27,137 nt of DNA from contig JAMONC010000309.1 of the NCBI GenBank assembly GCA_027066725.1, positions 1-27,137 on the forward strand, read 5' to 3'. Source of the stretch: Desulfobacterales bacterium. Lineage in GTDB: Bacteria > Desulfobacterota > Dissulfuribacteria > Dissulfuribacterales > JAMONC01. The translations under genes were made by a program, and so were the position numbers. A model generated the notes under the pieces. The model did not search any database. It saw only the letters and a program-made list of their open reading frames with translations, and was not told where the DNA came from. Of the stretch, positions 8,808-16,604 are shown piece after piece (position 1 is the stretch's first letter; each line of letters opens with the position of its first letter).

Positions 8808-10520
8808 CTAAATAATTAAATGTAGTCCCTGATTAAATAAGTTAAATTTAATATTTAATTGTTTAGTTATATCTTCAGATAACTTTTTATCATCGTCTAT
8901 TATATCAAAATTTGTTGTACTATTTTGTTTTGATGACTGTTTATATAAATCTGAAAAAAAATGTTTAGAATTCATATTTAGATTTATAAAGCAATTATTT
9001 AACTGTAATCCGCCTTGAGCTAACTGCTGTCTTAATAGTTGTATATTGGTTTCTAAAATCTGTTTGATATCTGGATGATCAGCTATGAATGTTGCATTCA
9101 CTATATTATTATTTATTTTTAATTTAATTTTTATTTTACCTAATTCAGGAGGATGTAACTGTAATATAGCAGTATTTTGATTAAATCCGATATTTTTATT
9201 TTGTAGGTTATCTAAAATGAAATTATTTATTTGTTGTATAATATTTTTATTGTTTATGTGTATCTTTTGTGATTTTTGTAATATTGTTTGATTGATATAG
9301 TTTATAAATGAGTTATTTATAATTTTATTATTAATATCTAAGTTATTTGTTGTTGCTCCTTCTATTTTTTGTTTAGAATTAATTATATATTTTATTTTTA
9401 ATTTATTTTTATATTCATTATTTATTTCTTTAACTTTTAATTTAAATTCTGCTTTATTATCATCGCCATGATTATAGATATCATTAACCTGTTTATTTTT
9501 ATCTATATAATTTCTTTTATTATCCGTCTTTTTTAATATAATGGTAGTCATTTTATCTTTTGTTTTTATATCTTTATATTTTTCCTCTGTTATTTGTTTG
9601 GGGGATAATATGCTATTTTTATCTTTTTTGATATTTAACTGTTTCTGTTTTGAAATATTTTTTTTATATTTAATGGTTTGTTCAATTTGATTAATAATTT
9701 GTCCTTTTATCTTTTTAGTTATGTTTAGATGTTTTGTCTTTTGGCTATCTATTGTTTTATTATTTTTTATATGTATTTTTGTGTTTAAATTTTTCTGTTT
9801 ATCTATATAACTTAATGTAGTTGTGCTATTAATTATTTTTTTCTTCTTCTTATAATTTGTTGAAACAATAATTTTACTTTTTACATTTTTGGTATATTCT
9901 ATATTAATTATATGTTTATCTATGGTCTTTCTATTTTTTTTATTATTGATTAATTGTTTAATATTTTTGTTAATTTTTATTGTTTTATTAATTAATTTTG
10001 TTATTTTTGTTAATTGTTTTGTTTCTTGTTTTGTTTTATGGTTTGTTAAATTATTTAGAATAGTTAAGTTGAATTTCTTTTTTATTTTTATTTTTTCTTT
10101 TTTGTTATTAGTTTTTATTGTTTTATTGTTTGTCTTTTTATTTAAAAAAGATAGGTTAATTAACGTTGTTAGTACATCTATTATATCTTTTTGCTCATTA
10201 TTATATTTTTCTATGTCATCTTTAGATATACTTTTATTGTTATTTTTATCTATATTATCATCTAATTTAATTTTACTTTTATTTGTAGTTTTATTTGATG
10301 TAATATTTATATTGTTATCTTTATTGTTTTGTTTATGTGATGATAACTTATTTTTATTAAAATTTTGTTGTTTCTGTAAAGTGTTCTGATAAATATGATA
10401 AAATTCATCATGGGTATCAGAATTATCTGTCTTGACTATTTGGCTAGTTTTATTAGTTACCTTTGTGCCTTCATCTAAAGAAGGTTTTATTTTTATATTA
10501 GGTAGCTGTAATGAGGGCAC
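8808..10520 (-). CDS. fliK: Flagellar hook-length control protein FliK, with extreme Lys/Asn/Ile-rich ruler region
   Basis: FliK is secreted through the flagellar export apparatus, gauges hook length and switches export from hook to filament substrates. Identification rests on the C-terminal domain (about 449-520): LQLHPPELGKIKIKL is the classic FliK/Flg_hook motif, followed by a helix with LLRQQLAQGGLQL. Position immediately before flgD and flgE supports it. The 570-residue protein begins at a GTG (10520) behind a strong AAGGAGGGG. Residues 1-356 contain no alanine, and there is no proline between residues 14 and 306; Lys, Asn, Ile and Thr dominate, unlike the Ala/Pro/Gln-rich rulers of many proteobacteria. 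The DNA from about 9200 to 10450 is visibly more AT-rich than its neighbours. The frame is intact, so this looks like a functional, compositionally drifted ruler rather than a pseudogene. Confidence 0.9.
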   Translation of the reverse strand: MPSLQLPNIKIKPSLDEGTKVTNKTSQIVKTDNSDTHDEFYHIYQNTLQKQQNFNKNKLSSHKQNNKDNNINITSNKTTNKSKIKLDDNIDKNNNKSISKDDIEKYNNEQKDIIDVLTTLINLSFLNKKTNNKTIKTNNKKEKIKIKKKFNLTILNNLTNHKTKQETKQLTKITKLINKTIKINKNIKQLINNKKNRKTIDKHIINIEYTKNVKSKIIVSTNYKKKKKIINSTTTLSYIDKQKNLNTKIHIKNNKTIDSQKTKHLNITKKIKGQIINQIEQTIKYKKNISKQKQLNIKKDKNSILSPKQITEEKYKDIKTKDKMTTIILKKTDNKRNYIDKNKQVNDIYNHGDDNKAEFKLKVKEINNEYKNKLKIKYIINSKQKIEGATTNNLDINNKIINNSFINYINQTILQKSQKIHINNKNIIQQINNFILDNLQNKNIGFNQNTAILQLHPPELGKIKIKLKINNNIVNATFIADHPDIKQILETNIQLLRQQLAQGGLQLNNCFINLNMNSKHFFSDLYKQSSKQNSTTNFDIIDDDKKLSEDITKQLNIKFNLFNQGLHLII

Positions 10521-10560
10521 TTTCCCCTCCTTAAAAAGTCATTATTTGCCGTTTTCTTAA

Positions 10561-10575
10561 GCAAAAGCTATGCCT
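10561..10575 (-). promoter_or_regulatory. Sigma-54-type promoter for fliK-flgD-flgE
   Basis: On the minus strand the 15 bases read AGGCATAGCTTTTGC, followed by T. This keeps the invariant GG-N10-GC spacing and matches TGGCAC-N5-TTGC at GG, CA and TTGC. The -12 GC is at 10562-10561, so initiation would fall near 10550, about 30 bases before the GTG of fliK. Sigma-54 control of hook genes is established in many polar-flagellated and delta-type bacteria, which fits the placement. An activator site was not identified. Confidence 0.6.
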
Positions 10576-10737
10576 TTATCAGTTTTACTTATAATTGATC
10601 TCTAAGATGGGATTTTTTGTTAATGTAATCGGATTTGTTCTAGTCCATAATGAAAAATGATCCCCTTTATTACAGGAAAAGCTTTCCTAGTATATAGAAG
10701 TAAGGAGATGTTTTTGGTTGATTTTAAAAAACAAGCG

Positions 10738-10766
10738 TTGCACATATTTAATATAGGGTGTATCTC
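10738..10766 (+). promoter_or_regulatory. Weak sigma-70-like promoter candidate before purQ
   Basis: TTGCAC (10738-10743) and TATCTC (10761-10766) are 17 bases apart, with TG directly before the second box. The -10 match is poor. It lies 36 bases before the purQ start in the divergent gap with fliK, where some plus-strand promoter is expected. Confidence 0.25.
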
Positions 10767-10801
10767 ATTTATAAATAATGAACATGTATAAGGGGTAGCA
10801 A

Positions 10802-11629
10802 ATGTCTAAAAAGGTTAAAGTCATTGTTACTACAGGTTATGGTACTAATTGCGAGGTAGAGATGGCCCATGCATGTAAAATGGCTGGGGCAGATCAAGTA
10901 GATATTGTGCATTTAAGTGATTTATTAGATGGTTCTGTAGATTTGATGAATTATCATTTTTTGAATCTACCAGGTGGTTTTCTAGATGGCGATAACTTGG
11001 GAGCAGCTCAGGCTGGTGCTAATAGATTACGTCATGCAGTAGTCGCTAAGACTGGGAAAACATTACTAGAGCATATAATTAAATTTATAAAAAATGGGGG
11101 GCTAATCTTAGGTGTTTGTAATGGTTTTCAATTAATGGTAAAAACAGGACTTCTTCCAGGTTTTAATAATGATTATAAGAGTCGTCTGGTTAGTCTTACA
11201 TATAATGATTCTGGTAGATTTGAAGATAGATGGGTTTCTTTAAAGGTTTTTCCTGGAACAAAGTGTATATTTACCAAAGGTATAGAGTATATAGAACTTC
11301 CTGTACGTCATGGAGAAGGTAAATTTATCACTCAAAATCAAGAGATACTTGAGCGTCTTAAAGAAAATGGGCAGATAGTATTTCAATATGTTGATCCCAA
11401 TACTTTAGAGCCTACAAAACAATATCCTATGAATCCAAATGGATCACAGATGGCAATTGCAGGTATTTGTGATACAACTGGTAGACTTTTTGGCCTTATG
11501 CCTCATCCTGAAGGCTTTACCCATGCTACTAATCATCCACTTTGGACAAGGAAGTTATTAGATGAGGAAGGGCTAGGAGTAAAACTTTTTAGAAATGCAA
11601 TAGAATATATACGATCTAATGTAATCTAA
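10802..11629 (+). CDS. purQ: Phosphoribosylformylglycinamidine synthase, glutaminase subunit/domain PurQ
   Basis: This protein supplies ammonia from glutamine for the fourth step of de novo purine synthesis (FGAR to FGAM). The 275-residue class-I glutamine amidotransferase shows the nucleophile motif GVCNGFQ (Cys106) and the C-terminal PHPEG (His235, Glu237), completing the Cys-His-Glu triad. The N-terminal VTTGYGTNCEVEMAHA and LPGGFLDGDNLGAAQA are typical of the PurQ family and of the C-terminal domain of large PurL. It is longer than the roughly 225-residue Bacillus-type PurQ, matching the longer form used by several other lineages. AAGGGG precedes the ATG. No purL or purS is in view, so the synthetase partner must be encoded elsewhere. 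tatC follows after 22 bases and is probably cotranscribed. Confidence 0.92.
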   Translation: MSKKVKVIVTTGYGTNCEVEMAHACKMAGADQVDIVHLSDLLDGSVDLMNYHFLNLPGGFLDGDNLGAAQAGANRLRHAVVAKTGKTLLEHIIKFIKNGGLILGVCNGFQLMVKTGLLPGFNNDYKSRLVSLTYNDSGRFEDRWVSLKVFPGTKCIFTKGIEYIELPVRHGEGKFITQNQEILERLKENGQIVFQYVDPNTLEPTKQYPMNPNGSQMAIAGICDTTGRLFGLMPHPEGFTHATNHPLWTRKLLDEEGLGVKLFRNAIEYIRSNVI

Positions 11630-11651
11630 GTTATTAGATATAGGTATAAGA

Positions 11652-12404
11652 GTGAGTAAAGAGACGAGTTCCACATTTTCTGGTTTTACTTCTGAAGAAA
11701 ATATCTCTAAGTTTTTTAAATCTCTTTCTCACTTAAGGCGAGATTTTATTCAGATCATTTCTACAATTGCTATTTTATCCTTTTTACTTTATTGGATTTC
11801 GCCTGATATCCTATCTTTCTTACAGGATTCTCTCAATCAAAAATTAGCTTTTTTTAATGTAATGGAGCCTATTTTGGCCATGCTCAAAATAGCTGTGGCC
11901 ACTTCAGTAATTATTCTTGCACCATGGCTTCTTTATAAAATAGCTAATATTTTAGTAAGACATTTTGGACTGAACAGACATTTTGCAATATTTTGTGTTA
12001 TATCAGCAACAATACTATTTTACTCTGGAGTACTTTTTTGTTTTTTTATCACCCTTCCTTTTGGGATTAAATTTTTACTTTCTTATCAAGGTCCTCATTT
12101 AAAAGCAGTTATTTCTTTAGATAGATTTGTTAATTTTGTATGTTTGTTTCTAGTGTGTTTTGGTTTTATTTTTGAATTGCCACTTATTATGGTCTTGCTG
12201 AGTAAAATGGGTATTTGTAGTCCAGAATTTTTTTCGAAGTACCGGAGACATGCTATATTAATTATAGCAATTTTAGCAGCAGTTTTAACACCTACACCAG
12301 ATGCATTTAATATGTCTTTAATGGGAGTACCATTATATTTGCTGTATGAAGCGGGAGTTTTTATTGCGAAATTTGTATCACCTTCTAAAAAGACAAAAAA
12401 ATAG
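11652..12404 (+). CDS. tatC: Divergent twin-arginine translocase subunit TatC
   Basis: TatC is the inner-membrane receptor that recognises twin-arginine signal peptides and assembles with TatA/B to export folded proteins. The 250-residue protein has six membrane segments (about 31-50, 75-95, 111-135, 157-180, 199-212, 220-240). Typical TatC motifs are present: SLSHLRRDF near the N-terminus, FGFIFELP with Glu175, and LTPTPDAF with Asp217. By hand alignment to E. coli TatC, two glutamates linked to twin-arginine recognition are replaced: Glu15 by His27 and Glu103 by Asn108. The start is a GTG at 11652 with a weak ribosome-binding site, 22 bases after purQ. No tatA or tatB is nearby. It could be a specialised paralogue or the only TatC of this organism. 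Confidence 0.9.
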   Translation: MSKETSSTFSGFTSEENISKFFKSLSHLRRDFIQIISTIAILSFLLYWISPDILSFLQDSLNQKLAFFNVMEPILAMLKIAVATSVIILAPWLLYKIANILVRHFGLNRHFAIFCVISATILFYSGVLFCFFITLPFGIKFLLSYQGPHLKAVISLDRFVNFVCLFLVCFGFIFELPLIMVLLSKMGICSPEFFSKYRRHAILIIAILAAVLTPTPDAFNMSLMGVPLYLLYEAGVFIAKFVSPSKKTKK

Positions 12405-12416
12405 ATATAATCCTGC

Positions 12417-12444
12417 TTGACAAGGACAATTTGTTCTATATAGT
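12417..12444 (+). promoter_or_regulatory. Sigma-70 promoter of the DUF177-rpmF-fatty-acid operon
   Basis: A perfect -35 TTGACA (12417-12422) is separated by 16 bases from TATAGT (12439-12444), a five-of-six match to the -10 consensus. It lies just after the tatC stop and about 75 bases before the first possible start of the DUF177 gene. The strength fits an operon for ribosomal protein L32 and membrane lipid synthesis. Confidence 0.75.
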
Positions 12445-12518
12445 GCATTTTTCATGCTGTCCCTAGCTAAAGGGTTAAACTCGCTTTAATAATTTTTATT
12501 TTAAAAAGGTGTAAAGTA

Positions 12519-13133
12519 TTGAATAATCTGTATATAATTGATTATAAAAAGAACTTAAATAAAAATATCGTAGGCGAAATGGTGATCGCCATGGAACAAG
12601 ATTCTCAAAATTTTAAAGCAAAGGTTTTAATAAATGATATACCGCCTGAAGGGCTCTCCTTATACTATGAGGATATGCCGGGGCTTTTAGATGGATTAGA
12701 TGATTGTTGGGCAAGTGGCCCTATTAAAGGTGAAGTATTTATTTTTCGTTCTGGTAAAAAGATAGAAATTACTGGTAAGGTTGAGGCTGCATTAGAACTT
12801 CTTTGTCATCGTTGCTTAGCTCATTATGATAGTAGTGTTTCAGTGAAGTTTCATTATACATTTTTAGAGCCTCCTTCTTGGAAGAAGGATGAAGAGATAA
12901 AACTTAGTCCTGAAGATATTGAAATAAGCTATTATAATGGTGAAGAAATTGAACTTTCTGATATATTTAGGGAACAAATATTGCTGCAGCTTCCTATGAG
13001 GCAGCTTTGTAAGGAAGACTGTAAGGGGATTTGTCCAGGTTGTGGCGCTGATTTAAACACAGAGCCTTGTAGGTGTAAAGATACATCAGAGGAAGGTCCC
13101 TTTGCTATTTTGAAAAAGATAAAAATATCTTAA
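12519..13133 (+). CDS. yceD: DUF177/YceD family protein
   Basis: DUF177 proteins are widely encoded directly before rpmF and, in E. coli and plants, affect 23S rRNA accumulation; the molecular activity is not firmly known. The core begins at KVLINDIPPEGLSLYYE, the usual N-terminus of the family. Cysteine motifs follow: CHRC (Cys96, Cys99) and a C-terminal cluster CKEDCKGICPGC (Cys164, 168, 172, 175), then CRC, consistent with metal binding or redox sensitivity. Residues are counted from a TTG at 12519, which has AAGGTG upstream. An ATG at 12591 would give a 180-residue protein starting just before the conserved core, but has no clear ribosome-binding site, so the start is unresolved. rpmF follows after 28 bases. 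Confidence 0.88.
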   Translation: MNNLYIIDYKKNLNKNIVGEMVIAMEQDSQNFKAKVLINDIPPEGLSLYYEDMPGLLDGLDDCWASGPIKGEVFIFRSGKKIEITGKVEAALELLCHRCLAHYDSSVSVKFHYTFLEPPSWKKDEEIKLSPEDIEISYYNGEEIELSDIFREQILLQLPMRQLCKEDCKGICPGCGADLNTEPCRCKDTSEEGPFAILKKIKIS

Positions 13134-13161
13134 TGCTTGAAAATAAGTGGAGGTTTTAATT

Positions 13162-13341
13162 ATGGCTGTTCCAAAGAGAAAGACATCTCGTGCAAGAAGA
13201 GGTAAGCGTAGAGCTCACGATGCTTTAAAAACTCCAGGGCTTAGTGTTTGTCCTCAGTGTAATGAACTTAAACCCCCGCATCGTATTTGCCCTCACTGCG
13301 GCACCTATCGGGGAAAGACCTTTATAGAATCTGTAGAATAG
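13162..13341 (+). CDS. rpmF: 50S ribosomal protein L32
   Basis: L32 is a small structural protein of the large ribosomal subunit. The 59-residue product starts MAVPKRKTSRARRGKRR, the hallmark N-terminus, and has a CxxC...CxxC zinc-ribbon (CPQC and CPHC), so this is the zinc-binding version. The frame is open from a GTG at 13147, but that GTG is part of the GTGGAGG ribosome-binding site (13147-13153) eight bases before the ATG at 13162, which decides the start. It sits between DUF177 and plsX, a gene order conserved in many bacteria that links ribosome and lipid production. Confidence 0.97.
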   Translation: MAVPKRKTSRARRGKRRAHDALKTPGLSVCPQCNELKPPHRICPHCGTYRGKTFIESVE

Positions 13342-13357
13342 GATAGGCAAAAAGACT

Positions 13358-14371
13358 ATGGCTGTTGCTGTTGATGCTATGGGGGGCGACCGTGCTCCTT
13401 CTGCAATTGTAGAAGGGGCTGTTAGGGCTACTAAAGAGTTTGGCTTAAAAGTTATACTCGTAGGAGATGAGTCCATATTAAAAAAGGAGTTAGATAGATT
13501 TTCATTTCCTAAGGAATTATTACGGCTTTATCATGCAGGACAAGTGGTAGGTATGGACGAGTCTCCTTCAGAGGCACTTCGTAAAAAGCCAAAATCTTCT
13601 ATAAGAGTAGCCTTTAATTTGGTCAGAAAAGGTGAGGCAAGTGCTGTAGTAAGCGCAGGTAATTCTGGGGCAACTCTTGCCTGTGCAATGGTTACAGTTG
13701 GTAGAATTTGTGGCGTGCGCCCTGCTATTGCTACAGTAATGCCTACATTAAAGAATCCTGTAGTATTAATTGATGTGGGTGCTAATGTAGATTGTAAACC
13801 TCATCATTTACTCCAATTTGGTATTATGGGAGCAGCTTTTTCTAAAGAAGCAATAGGAAATAAGCGTCCTAGAGTGGGCCTTTTATCTATAGGTGAAGAG
13901 AATACAAAAGGCAATCAACAGGTTAAGAAAGCCTTTGATCTTCTTTCAAAGAGTTCCCTTAATTTTGTTGGTAATGTTGAGGGAAGAGATGTGTTTAAAG
14001 GAGATGTAGATGTAGTAGTATGTGATGGTTTTGTTGGCAATGTCTCTCTTAAGCTAAGTGAAGGTTTGGCTGAATCCATTTTGCTTATGTTAAAAAAAGA
14101 GATCCAACAAAGCAGTATTATAACAAAAATAGGTTATCTTTTGGCTCGTTCGGCTTTTAAACGTTTTAGAAGGCTTATTGATTATTCTGAATATGGCGGT
14201 GCTCCCCTTTTAGGGATAAAAGGTATTGGCATTATATGTCATGGAAGGTCTGGACCAAGTGCAATCTGTAATGCTGTTAGGGTAGCCAATACCTTAGTAA
14301 AGGCGGATTTTGTTAAACATCTTGAATCTCGTATGCAGCAAGAAGTAAGTCTTGCAAGTGTAGCATTATAA
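13358..14371 (+). CDS. plsX: Phosphate acyltransferase PlsX
   Basis: PlsX is a peripheral membrane enzyme that converts acyl-ACP to acyl-phosphate, the donor used by PlsY to start phospholipid synthesis. The 337-residue length is normal. The N-terminal VAVDAMGGDRAPSAIVEGA is the family signature, with further typical segments SAGNSGATLACAM, DVGANVDCKP and VCDGFVGNVSLK. The ATG lies 16 bases after rpmF with only a weak Shine-Dalgarno sequence, suggesting coupled translation. It is the lipid-branching point of the operon: the next gene, fabH, starts new acyl chains while PlsX consumes finished ones. Confidence 0.97.
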   Translation: MAVAVDAMGGDRAPSAIVEGAVRATKEFGLKVILVGDESILKKELDRFSFPKELLRLYHAGQVVGMDESPSEALRKKPKSSIRVAFNLVRKGEASAVVSAGNSGATLACAMVTVGRICGVRPAIATVMPTLKNPVVLIDVGANVDCKPHHLLQFGIMGAAFSKEAIGNKRPRVGLLSIGEENTKGNQQVKKAFDLLSKSSLNFVGNVEGRDVFKGDVDVVVCDGFVGNVSLKLSEGLAESILLMLKKEIQQSSIITKIGYLLARSAFKRFRRLIDYSEYGGAPLLGIKGIGIICHGRSGPSAICNAVRVANTLVKADFVKHLESRMQQEVSLASVAL

Positions 14372-14386
14372 GAAGGTGGTGCGGAG

Positions 14387-15373
14387 ATGCCTGCTAGAAC
14401 AATAATAATTGGTACAGGATCCCATCTACCCAAAAAGATTTTAACAAATCAAGACTTGGAGAAGATAGTTGACACATCTGATGAATGGATCCGCACCAGA
14501 ACGGGAATTGAAACAAGGCATATAAGTAGCGACGATGAGCCTAACTCCTTTCTTGCCACTCAAGCTGCTAAAAAAGCTATGGAGATGGCAGGTGTAAGGG
14601 CTCAAGAATTAGATCTTATAATAGTAGGTACCCTTACTCCTGATATGCCAATGCCTTCTGTTGCCTGTCTTGTACAAAAAGAGCTTGGTGCAAGAAAGGC
14701 TGGTGCTTTTGATTTATATGCAACTTGTTCTGGGTTTTTATACGGACTCTCAATAGCAGACAAATTTATAAGAGATAATAGACGATTAAAGATTTTAGTT
14801 ATAGGTAGTGAGGTGTTATCTAAAAGAGTTAATTGGAAGGATAGAAATACCTGTGTAATTTTTGGTGATGGAGCAGGTGCTGCCATTGTTACAGGTACAA
14901 GAGAGCCTAATAGAGGCATTGTTTCTTCTCATTTACATGCTGATGGTAGCCTTTGGGAGCTTTTAGCTATAAGAGGGCTTGGAACTGCTCAAGAAGTTAC
15001 TGCTGAGCAGCTTGAAAAAGGCTGGCAGTATATTGAAATGCAGGGTCGTGAGGTTTTTAAAAATGCAGTTAGAGCTCTAGAATCTGTTTCTTGGGAGGCA
15101 TTAGAGTCTGCTGGGTGGCATAGTGAAGATATAGATTTATTGGTGGCTCATCAAGCCAATATTAGAATAATAGAATTTTTGCGTGAACGTTTAGGTCTTT
15201 CTAAAGACAAAGTCTTTATCAATATCTCTAAATATGGTAATACCTCTGCTGCAAGTATTCCCATCGCCCTTGATGAGGCAAATAGGGCAGGGATGTTACA
15301 TCCTGGAATGAGACTTCTCATGGTAGCCTTTGGTGGTGGTTTTACATGGGCTGGGATGACCATGAGATGGTAA
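14387..15373 (+). CDS. fabH: Beta-ketoacyl-ACP synthase III
   Basis: FabH condenses an acyl-CoA primer with malonyl-ACP to start fatty-acid synthesis. All three catalytic residues of the thiolase fold are visible: Cys114 in YATCSGFLYG, His255 in VAHQANIRI and Asn285 in KYGNTSAASIPIAL. The N-terminal DEWIRTRTGIETRH is a family signature. The 328-residue length is typical. It begins 15 bases after plsX. The usual next gene in this order, fabD (malonyl-CoA:ACP transacylase, which makes the malonyl-ACP used here), is absent; an acyl-CoA dehydrogenase follows after about 40 bases. Substrate preference (straight or branched primer) cannot be told by eye. Confidence 0.97.
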   Translation: MPARTIIIGTGSHLPKKILTNQDLEKIVDTSDEWIRTRTGIETRHISSDDEPNSFLATQAAKKAMEMAGVRAQELDLIIVGTLTPDMPMPSVACLVQKELGARKAGAFDLYATCSGFLYGLSIADKFIRDNRRLKILVIGSEVLSKRVNWKDRNTCVIFGDGAGAAIVTGTREPNRGIVSSHLHADGSLWELLAIRGLGTAQEVTAEQLEKGWQYIEMQGREVFKNAVRALESVSWEALESAGWHSEDIDLLVAHQANIRIIEFLRERLGLSKDKVFINISKYGNTSAASIPIALDEANRAGMLHPGMRLLMVAFGGGFTWAGMTMRW

Positions 15374-15413
15374 TTTAATAAAAAAATAAAACAAAAGGAA
15401 GCAAGGATTGACT

Positions 15414-16583
15414 ATGGGAAAGGTGAATTATTTTTTAACAGAAGAACAACAGATGATAGTTGATCTTGCCCGTCAAATAGCAGAAGAGAAAATAGTACCT
15501 GTGCGGGCGGAATTGGATGAAAAGGAAGAATTTCCTTGGGATATAATGAAAGATTTGGCACAAGCTGACCTCTTTGGACTTTATATACCAGAAGAATATG
15601 GTGGACTTGGTGGTGGATGCTTTGAAAATTGTTTAGCACTTGAGCAGCTTGCATGGGGATGTATTGCGGTTACTACTACCTATGCAGCAAGTGCTTTAGG
15701 TGGTTATCCAATCCTTCTTTTTGGTAATGATGAACAAAAAAGTAAATATCTTCCTGATATTGCTTCTGGTAAGAAATTGGCTGCATTTGGCTTAACAGAA
15801 GCAAATGCAGGAAGTGATGCTGGAGCTATTCAAACAACAGCAGTAGAAGATGGGGATTACTGGGTTTTAAATGGCACAAAGCAGTGGATTACAAATGGTG
15901 GAGAAGCAGAAATTTATACAATTATTGCTCTTACTGATAAACACAAAGGTCCAAGAGGAGCTAGTGCATTTATAGTAGAGAAGTCAGATCCTGGTTTTTC
16001 TTTTGGTAAAAAAGAAAGGAAGATGGGGCTTAGGGCTTCTGCTACAAGGGAGCTCATATTTAACGATTGTAGGATACCTAAAGACAGGCTGTTAGGAAGG
16101 AGAGGTCAAGGTTTTATAATTGCTATGAAGACCCTTGATCTTGCAAGGCCAGGAATTGGTGCAATTGGTGTGGGTCTTGCACAAGCAGCTCTTGATGAAG
16201 CTGTTAAGTATGCAAAAGAACGAATCCAATTTGGACAACCAATAATGTCTTTTCAAGCCATTCAGCATATGTTAGCTGATATGGCTACCCAAATAGAGGC
16301 AGCTCGTGCCCTTGTGTATTCAGTTGCCCGTACTATAGATGCTGGAGAAAAAGACATAGCCAAACTTGCTGCAATGGCAAAACTTTTTGCAACAGATATG
16401 GCTATGAAGGTTACAACTGATGCCGTTCAAATACTTGGTGGTTATGGCTATATGAAGGACTATCCAGTAGAGAAGATGATGAGAGATGCAAAGATACTTC
16501 AGATATATGAGGGCACAAACCAAATACAGAGAAATGTAATAGGACAAGCCCTTAATAAGGAATATACAATAAAAAAGAAGTAG
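15414..16583 (+). CDS. Acyl-CoA dehydrogenase family flavoprotein, within the fatty-acid synthesis operon
   Basis: This family oxidises acyl-CoA to 2-enoyl-CoA using FAD and passes electrons to ETF; some members coupled to bifurcating ETF run as enoyl-CoA reductases. The 389-residue protein has the short-chain/butyryl-CoA dehydrogenase architecture: N-terminal helices, the flavin-binding LTEANAGSDAG and WITNG segments in the middle, and the C-terminal IYEGTNQIQR motif with the catalytic base Glu366, in the position used by short-chain and bacterial butyryl-CoA dehydrogenases. I chose the ATG at 15414 because AAGGA lies six bases before it; a TTG at 15408 is also in frame. etfB and etfA follow directly, so the electron partner is encoded beside it. 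It occupies the slot between fabH and fabG. Chain-length preference, direction, and whether it acts on CoA or ACP thioesters are unknown. Confidence 0.93.
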   Translation: MGKVNYFLTEEQQMIVDLARQIAEEKIVPVRAELDEKEEFPWDIMKDLAQADLFGLYIPEEYGGLGGGCFENCLALEQLAWGCIAVTTTYAASALGGYPILLFGNDEQKSKYLPDIASGKKLAAFGLTEANAGSDAGAIQTTAVEDGDYWVLNGTKQWITNGGEAEIYTIIALTDKHKGPRGASAFIVEKSDPGFSFGKKERKMGLRASATRELIFNDCRIPKDRLLGRRGQGFIIAMKTLDLARPGIGAIGVGLAQAALDEAVKYAKERIQFGQPIMSFQAIQHMLADMATQIEAARALVYSVARTIDAGEKDIAKLAAMAKLFATDMAMKVTTDAVQILGGYGYMKDYPVEKMMRDAKILQIYEGTNQIQRNVIGQALNKEYTIKKK

Positions 16584-16604
16584 ATTTAGAGATTAGGGGA
16601 GAAA

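Noticed and set aside
9889..10389. A 166-codon plus-strand open frame with a very hydrophobic product
   Set aside because: It lies antisense to the low-complexity part of fliK. Lys/Asn/Ile-rich codons read backwards give Phe/Leu/Ile-rich, stop-poor sequence, so this is a composition artefact.
10674..10688. Small hairpin aggaaa-agc-tttcct in the divergent gap
   Set aside because: Six base pairs with a three-base loop and no T-tract; not enough for a terminator or operator call.
12095..12448. A 117-codon minus-strand open frame over tatC
   Set aside because: Antisense to the conserved TatC membrane segments, no recognisable family and no support from gene direction in the region.
12461..12474. 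ccct-6-aggg hairpin in the leader of the DUF177 operon
   Set aside because: Four-base stem only; does not match a lipid-regulator operator that I can recognise.
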